Shown piece by piece: positions 59,053 to 64,000 of a stretch of DNA of 64,000 nucleotides. The notes beneath the pieces were generated by a model that saw only the letters and a list, made by a program, of their open reading frames with translations, was not told the origin of the DNA and did not search any database. Source of the DNA: Acidimicrobiia bacterium (GTDB lineage Bacteria; Actinomycetota; Acidimicrobiia; Acidimicrobiales; Aldehydirespiratoraceae); assembly GCA_022821685.1 (NCBI GenBank), contig JAJEDD010000039.1:34962-98961 (forward strand). The letters are read 5' to 3'. Made by a program: the position numbers and the translations under genes. Each line of letters starts with the position of its first letter. The first letter of the stretch is position 1.

Positions 59053-60390
59053 ATGACTGATTTCTTCGACACTGTTCCCGAGCCGGTGGCGCATGCCGGA
59101 AGTCGCGCGGGGCTCGGCCAGTTGGCTTACCGGGTGTACGACCCCGATCGGGTGGTGATGGGGCGTCGCATGGAGGACCACCTGCGCATTGCGGTGTGCT
59201 ACTGGCACAGTTTCAACTGGCCGGGAAGCGACATCTTCGGGCACGGCACGTTCGACCGCCCCTGGCTGAAGCCCGACCAAGACCCGATGGTCGCTGCTCG
59301 GGCCAAGCAAGATGCCGCCTTCGAGTTCTTCGAGAAGCTGGGCACCCCGTTCTATTGCTTTCATGACGTGGACATGGCTCCCGAAGGTGCGGACTTGGCC
59401 GAGAGTCGGGCCAACCTGGACGCCATGGTGGAGCGGGCGGCCAACAAGATGGAGGCCACCGGCGTGCGGCTGCTTTGGGGCACGGCCAACCTGTTCTCCC
59501 ACCCCCGCTACGCCGCAGGAGCGGCCACCAACCCCGACCCCGATGTGTTCACCCACGCCGCAGCCCAAGTTCGCCACATGCTCGAGGCCACTCACCGCCT
59601 CGACGGGGCCAACTACGTGCTGTGGGGCGGGCGCGAGGGCTACGAGACACTGCTCAACACCCGTCTGCGCCAAGAGGCCGACCAGCTCGCCCGCTTTCTG
59701 ACCCTGGTGGCCGAGCACAAGCACAAGATCGGATTCACCGGCACGCTGCTGCTCGAGCCCAAGCCCCAGGAGCCCACCAAGCACCAGTACGACTACGACT
59801 GCGCCTCGGTCCACGGCTTCTTGGAGCGCTATGGCCTCATCGACGAGTTCAAGGTGAACATCGAGGTGAACCTCGCCACCTTGTCGGGCCACTCCTTCCA
59901 CCACGAGGTGGCCTATGCGGTGGACAACGGCATTTTCGGTAGCGTGGACGCCAACCGGGGCGATCCTCAAAACGGGTGGGACACCGACCAGTTCCCCAAC
60001 TCGGTGGACGAACTGTCCCTGGCTCTCTACGAGATCTTGCGAGGCGGGGGGTTCACCACCGGGGGGTTCAACTTCGACACCAAGCTCCGGCGCCAGAGCA
60101 TGGCCCGAGACGACCTGTTCTGGGGTCACATCGGCGGCATCGACACGCTGGCCCGCTCCCTGCTGGTGGCCGAGGCCATGCTGGCCGACGGCGCCATCGA
60201 GCAGGCCCGGTCCGACCGCTACGGCAAGTGGGACTCGGGTCTGGGCGCGGAAATCATGAAGGGCGAGATGGACCTGGCCGCGTTGGGCGACCAAGCGGTG
60301 GCCGACAGGCTCGACCCCCAGCCGGTGTCGGGGCGTCAGGAGCGGCTGGAGAATGAAGTAAACCGCATCATCTGGTCCACGCCGAACTGA
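59053..60390 (+). CDS. xylA: Xylose isomerase
   Basis: The enzyme carries the class II signature [18 protein letters not shown], with [11 protein letters not shown] (catalytic His), [15 protein letters not shown] and [18 protein letters not shown] (metal ligands). It converts xylose to xylulose. The length (445 aa) is right. A GGAGGCTCACC site precedes ATG 59053. The next gene, xylB, starts on its stop codon (TGATG). Confidence 0.95.
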   Translation: MTDFFDTVPEPVAHAGSRAGLGQLAYRVYDPDRVVMGRRMEDHLRIAVCYWHSFNWPGSDIFGHGTFDRPWLKPDQDPMVAARAKQDAAFEFFEKLGTPFYCFHDVDMAPEGADLAESRANLDAMVERAANKMEATGVRLLWGTANLFSHPRYAAGAATNPDPDVFTHAAAQVRHMLEATHRLDGANYVLWGGREGYETLLNTRLRQEADQLARFLTLVAEHKHKIGFTGTLLLEPKPQEPTKHQYDYDCASVHGFLERYGLIDEFKVNIEVNLATLSGHSFHHEVAYAVDNGIFGSVDANRGDPQNGWDTDQFPNSVDELSLALYEILRGGGFTTGGFNFDTKLRRQSMARDDLFWGHIGGIDTLARSLLVAEAMLADGAIEQARSDRYGKWDSGLGAEIMKGEMDLAALGDQAVADRLDPQPVSGRQERLENEVNRIIWSTPN

Positions 60391-61868
60391 TGGCGAACCG
60401 CGCGCTGGTGGCCGGGGTGGACTCCTCCACCCAGTCCACCAAGGTCGAATTGCGAGAAATCGACTCGGGTCGGCTGGTGGACCGGACCAGCGCACCACAC
60501 ACCCACGCATGCTGGGAACCACCAGTGAGCGAGCAGGAACCGGGAACCTGGTGGGAGGCGCTCGCGGCCTGCTTTGCCCAATTCACCGATGCCAACAGGT
60601 CCAACGTGGCGGCAGTGAGTGTGGCTGGCCAGCAGCACGGACTGGTGCTGGTAGACGAGGACGGAACGGTCTTGCGTCCGGCCAAGCTGTGGAACGACAC
60701 GACCTCCGCACCGCAGGCCCGAGATCTGGTGGCTCGTCACAGCGCAGAGCAGTGGGCCGAGCGCTGCGGGTCGGTGCCGCTGGCATCTTTCACCATCGCC
60801 AAGCTGGCCGGGGTGTTGGAGCACGAGCCCGAGTTGGGTGACCGGATCGCTCAGATCATGCTGCCCCACGACTGGATCACCTGGCGGCTGACCGGCGCCC
60901 ATGTCACCGACCGTGGTGACGCCTCGGGCACCGGGTGGTTCGATCCCGCCAGAAACGAACTGGCTGATGATCTCTTGGGATTAGCGGTGGGTGACCCGGA
61001 GAGCTGGCTGCCGCGCCTGCCCCGAGTGCTGGCCCCTGACGCTGCTGCTGGTGAGATCGCCCCGGACGCGGCCGCCGCATTGGGGCTGCCCGAGTCGGTG
61101 TTGGTCGGCCCCGGCACCGGCGACAACATGGGCGCGGCCCTCGGCCTGGGGCTCAAGCCGAGCGACATGGTCATCTCCCTGGGCACTTCTGGCACGGCCT
61201 ACTCGATGTCCCGCACACCGACCAGCGACCCGACGGGAGCGGTGGCAGGATTCGCCGACGCCGCCGGCGGCTTCCTGCCCCTGGTGTGCACCCTCAATGC
61301 CACCCGTGTCACCGACACGGTGGCCCAATGGCTCGGCGTGGACGCCCCCGGCCTGGCCGAACTGGCTCTAGCCGCGCCCGGCGGCCCGAACCCGCCGGTC
61401 CTGGTCCCCTACTTCGATGGGGAGCGCACCCCCGATTTGCCAGACGCCACCGGACTAGTTGCCGGACTGCGAAACGACACCACCCGCGAGGAGTTGGCTC
61501 TGGCCGCCCATGATGGAGTGCTTTGCGGGTTGTTCGACGGTCTCGACGCTCTGAGGGCCGCCGGGGTGGACGTAGGAGGCACGCTGCACCTCATCGGAGG
61601 CGGGGCTCGCTCGAAGGCCTACCGACTGAGAGCCGCCACCCTCCACGGCGAGTCGGTCACCGTGCCCGACGACGATGAAACCGTGGCGGTAGGAGCGGCG
61701 GTGCAGGCCGCGGCGGTCGCCACCGACCGCCATCCGGCTGAAGTTGCCGCCGAATGGCCGCTCGGGAGGGGAGAGCAGGTGGAACCTCCTGCCGGTATCG
61801 CAGGCGATGAGGTCAGAGCCCGGTACGCGGAGCTGCGCCAGAGATCGTTCCCACTTCAATCCGATTGA
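60390..61868 (+). CDS. xylB: Xylulokinase
   Basis: The FGGY-type kinase shows VAGVDSSTQSTKVELRE at the N-terminus, SVAGQQHGLVLVDEDG, LPHDWITWRLTG, GPGTGDNMGAALGLGL, ISLGTSGTAYS and HLIGGGARSKAYR. It phosphorylates xylulose and so feeds the pentose phosphate pathway with XylA. Translation is coupled to xylA. It is followed 28 bases later by the GrdB-like gene. Confidence 0.95.
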   Translation: MANRALVAGVDSSTQSTKVELREIDSGRLVDRTSAPHTHACWEPPVSEQEPGTWWEALAACFAQFTDANRSNVAAVSVAGQQHGLVLVDEDGTVLRPAKLWNDTTSAPQARDLVARHSAEQWAERCGSVPLASFTIAKLAGVLEHEPELGDRIAQIMLPHDWITWRLTGAHVTDRGDASGTGWFDPARNELADDLLGLAVGDPESWLPRLPRVLAPDAAAGEIAPDAAAALGLPESVLVGPGTGDNMGAALGLGLKPSDMVISLGTSGTAYSMSRTPTSDPTGAVAGFADAAGGFLPLVCTLNATRVTDTVAQWLGVDAPGLAELALAAPGGPNPPVLVPYFDGERTPDLPDATGLVAGLRNDTTREELALAAHDGVLCGLFDGLDALRAAGVDVGGTLHLIGGGARSKAYRLRAATLHGESVTVPDDDETVAVGAAVQAAAVATDRHPAEVAAEWPLGRGEQVEPPAGIAGDEVRARYAELRQRSFPLQSD

Positions 61869-61896
61869 TAAAGCCGGGCTGTGGGAGAGTAGACCC

Positions 61897-63054
61897 ATGT
61901 CCAGTGACCAAGTGATGCGCGACATGATGGCCAACCTGCCCGTGCCGGAATTCGAGTCCACACCGTGGGCGTCGCCGCCTCCGCTCAGCGAGGCCACGGT
62001 GGCCATCGTGACCAGTGCTGGATTGCACCGGGCTGATCAGGAACGCTTCGAGGGTCGTGGGGATACCAGCTATCGGATGCTCGACCGGGGTGACCGGGAG
62101 CTGATCTTGGGCCATTGGAGCTCGAACTTCGACCGGGCTGCGTATGTGTCCGATCACAACGTGGTGTATCCCATCGACCGGTTGGAGGAATTGGCCGTTG
62201 ACGGAACCATCGGGGCAGTGGCACCCCGGCATGTGGCTTTCGCCGGCAACCAGCCCGACACGGTTTCAGAGGTGCGTCTTGATACCGGACCCGCCGCCGC
62301 GGCCGAGCTGCGGGCCGACGGGGTGGACGTGGCCATCTTGACCCCGGTTTGACCACTGTGCACGCGCACCGTGTGTGTGCTGGCCCACGTGCTGGAAGAC
62401 GCCGGGATCGCCACCGTGGTGCTGGCGTCTATGCGACCGGTGGCTGAGCGGATGAGCGTGCCCAGGGTGCTGTACTGCGAGTTCCCTTTGGGCCGCCCGT
62501 TGGGCATGCCCGACAACGCCCAATTCCAACACGGTGTGCTTGGCGCGGCATTCGACCTGCTCAACGCCCCCTCGGGCCCCGTGCTGGTGGACTATCCCGA
62601 AGTGGTGGAAGCGGTAGAGACGCCTCTGGCCTGTGCGCTGCCGCCTCGCTACGACCCCGATATCGCGCCGTCTATCGATGAGGCCCAGGGTCTGCGGGCC
62701 GCCTACGACCGGGCGGTGGCCCGACGGGGCACCACCGAGGTGGGCCGGGCCGTCGATGCCGACGGTGTGGCCGCAGCGCTTGGCGACTTCGAGCGGGTGG
62801 CTGCCGGAGAACACTGGAAAGAGGTGTACGGGCCCCGGTTGGACACCATCGCGATCGCCCATGACATCCGGGCCTATTACCAGGAGGCCGCCCTGGAGTT
62901 GGCCGGGGGTCCGCCTCCGGGTGCACGGCAGGCAGAGGCATGGTTCTACGAGGAGACTGAAGCGGGCAAGACTTTGGCGGCGGCCCGCGACGCCCTCACC
63001 GAGCAAGAAGCCCCCAGCGGCATCACCTTCTACATGCAGCCTGTGGGGCGCTGA
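61897..63054 (+). CDS. GrdB-family (glycine/sarcosine/betaine reductase B-like) selenoprotein candidate, in-frame UGA at codon 152
   Basis: Two frames that match the N- and C-terminal halves of one GrdB-like protein are joined by a single TGA at 62350-62352 with no frameshift. Read through, the motif is ILTPV-U-PLCTRTVCVL, so Sec152 and Cys155 form a UxxC redox pair of the type that GrdB relatives use as Sec or Cys. The full length would be 385 aa. A stem-loop begins 5 bases after the UGA. If the cell lacks selenocysteine machinery this is instead a broken gene. The reaction is not known; it may be a reductase unrelated to glycine. Confidence 0.7.
62350..62380 (+). promoter_or_regulatory. Recoded UGA and candidate bacterial SECIS stem-loop
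   Basis: After the TGA and five bases, GTGCACGCGC can pair with GTGTGTGTGC (10 bp with G-U pairs) around ACC, or with 8 pairs around a 7-base GCACCGT loop. The loop is 14-18 bases after the UGA, about the distance for bacterial SECIS elements. Confidence 0.45.
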
Positions 63055-63067
63055 GCTCTAGCTAGCT

Positions 63068-64000
63068 TCAACCCACCGCGGGCAGCGGATCGCCGATGCG
63101 GGCGAAGCACTCGGCGCTGGTCGCTCCCATGAACGCGGTCCTCACCCCGTCGTCGAGTCCATCGAGCGCAGGGCGGTACAGCTCGATGGGGTCGGCGTTG
63201 CCCTCCTGGTGGGGGTAGTCGGAGGAGAACACCACCATGTCGGGCAGGGCGGCCAGCACGTCGAGGGCGTCGGTGTCGCCGAAGCCGGGCAGGGGAGTGA
63301 GCCGCAGGTTGCGGTGCAGCATCTCCTCGCCGCTGACCGGCCACGGCCAATCGCCCAATGACGGCGACGAAAGGCACTGGCGCGACAGCGTGGCCACATA
63401 CCAGGGCAGCCACCCGGCGCGCATCTCCTCCACCAGTACGGTGAGGTTGGGGAACCGATGGAACACCCCGCCGAACAGCATGCTGGCAATGAGGTTCTGA
63501 GCGGCATGGAGCCGCTGGGTGTTGGCCAGTCGGATCAGCCCGCCGATGCCGGCCCCGTCGGGCAGGTCCCAGCCGATGTCGGCCCACTTCGAGAAGTCCG
63601 ACTCGGTGTTGCCCACATGGATCACTGCCACCATGCCCAAAGAGGTGGCCGCGGCCCACACCTTGTCCCAGTCGGGGTGGCCGGGCGGGCCTCCTGCGGG
63701 CGCGCCCCTGCAGGTGTAGAGGAAGAACGCCCGGGCTCCTCGTTCCCGGCACCGCCCCAACTCGGCCACCGCATCGTCCAGATCGGAGAAGTCGATAGTG
63801 GCCACCGAGTGGAGCCGGTCGCGCTGGTCCCAAAGCTGTTCGGTGAGGAAGTCGTTGCACCTCTGGGCGGCGATGACCCGGTCGTCGGGCCGCAGGTAGT
63901 CGAGCTTCTGCCAGTAACCGCCAGGGTTTACCAGGCAGTGGTCGATGCCCACCGAGTCCATCCAAGCCACCCGCTCGGCCGCAGTGGAGTCATGGCGGGG
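63068..64000 (-). CDS. Amidohydrolase-2 family metal-dependent hydrolase (N-terminus beyond right edge)
   Basis: The TIM-barrel family of amidohydrolases/decarboxylases is recognised by VAVIHVGNT, LTVLVEEMRAGWLPWYV and MVVFSSDYPHQEGNADPIE, the last holding the conserved Asp and His. Its relatives include ACMSD-type decarboxylases. The frame is open to the last base of the window with TAAERVAWMDSVGIDH, so the true start is outside. Substrate unknown. Confidence 0.85.
   Translation of the reverse strand, partial: PRHDSTAAERVAWMDSVGIDHCLVNPGGYWQKLDYLRPDDRVIAAQRCNDFLTEQLWDQRDRLHSVATIDFSDLDDAVAELGRCRERGARAFFLYTCRGAPAGGPPGHPDWDKVWAAATSLGMVAVIHVGNTESDFSKWADIGWDLPDGAGIGGLIRLANTQRLHAAQNLIASMLFGGVFHRFPNLTVLVEEMRAGWLPWYVATLSRQCLSSPSLGDWPWPVSGEEMLHRNLRLTPLPGFGDTDALDVLAALPDMVVFSSDYPHQEGNADPIELYRPALDGLDDGVRTAFMGATSAECFARIGDPLPAVG

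Noticed and set aside
62353..63054. Separate gene starting at GTG 62371 downstream of a shorter gene
   Set aside because: The two parts are in the same frame with only one TGA between them, no ribosome-binding site precedes 62371, and both match one family in order.

Overview
This window looks like chromosome from a high-GC actinobacterium. The coding is dense and G/C-rich at third positions. Many genes start at GTG or start within a neighbour's stop codon (TGATG, GTGA). There are no rRNA, tRNA or phage genes that I can see. The gene repertoire (Nit1C-type nitrile genes, actinobacterial P450s, a C45 acyltransferase, TTC38-like TPR protein) would suit an uncultured Acidimicrobiia-like lineage, but that placement is inference.

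Left part, 1-17 kb: a nitrogen-scavenging region. It begins with the N-terminus of a carbamate kinase and continues with an Sll0787-type AIR-synthase-like protein, an aspartase/fumarase-superfamily lyase and an NMT1/SsuA-type ABC importer. Next comes a cobalt-type nitrile hydratase (beta, alpha, His-tailed activator) with an AmiS/UreI amide channel. The remaining genes are an MSMEG_0568 radical SAM protein, an Sll0786-type acetyltransferase, a DUF1116 (AllG-like) protein, an XRE-cupin regulator, OsmC, a CoA-disulfide-reductase-like flavoprotein and the Sll0783/MSMEG_0572 nitrogen-starvation protein. These are the conserved companions of the Nit1C nitrilase cluster, but here a nitrile hydratase is present and no nitrilase is seen.

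17-25 kb: RNase HII with a large insertion, an AAA/DUF4143 ATPase, an IS3 remnant, a type II restriction-modification pair (HTH-fused MT-A70 methylase and BglII/BstYI-type nuclease), ThrH, and the start of a branched-chain-type ABC importer whose permease and ATPase are fused.

25-47 kb: catabolic region. It holds a GntR regulator, two acyl-CoA dehydrogenases, an MDR dehydrogenase, a glutamine-synthetase-like ligase, two paralogous P450s with a 3Fe-4S ferredoxin, an aldehyde dehydrogenase, a class III CoA-transferase, a C45 acyltransferase, a flavin amine oxidase and a class III aminotransferase. The P450-ferredoxin-GS-ALDH set resembles the mycobacterial secondary-amine degradation operons.

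47-64 kb: serine and one-carbon metabolism (DUF1015, SerA-like, FolD, MTHFR, Fhs), RmuC, a Fic protein with palindromic operators, a candidate small RNA, a second DUF4143 ATPase lying between 20-bp direct repeats at the 3' end of the MTHFR gene, xylose isomerase and xylulokinase, a GrdB-family protein interrupted by one in-frame UGA that is probably selenocysteine, and a partial amidohydrolase. A roughly 140-bp interspersed repeat that begins TAGAGGCCGAGCG, often providing the stop codon of the preceding gene, occurs across the window.
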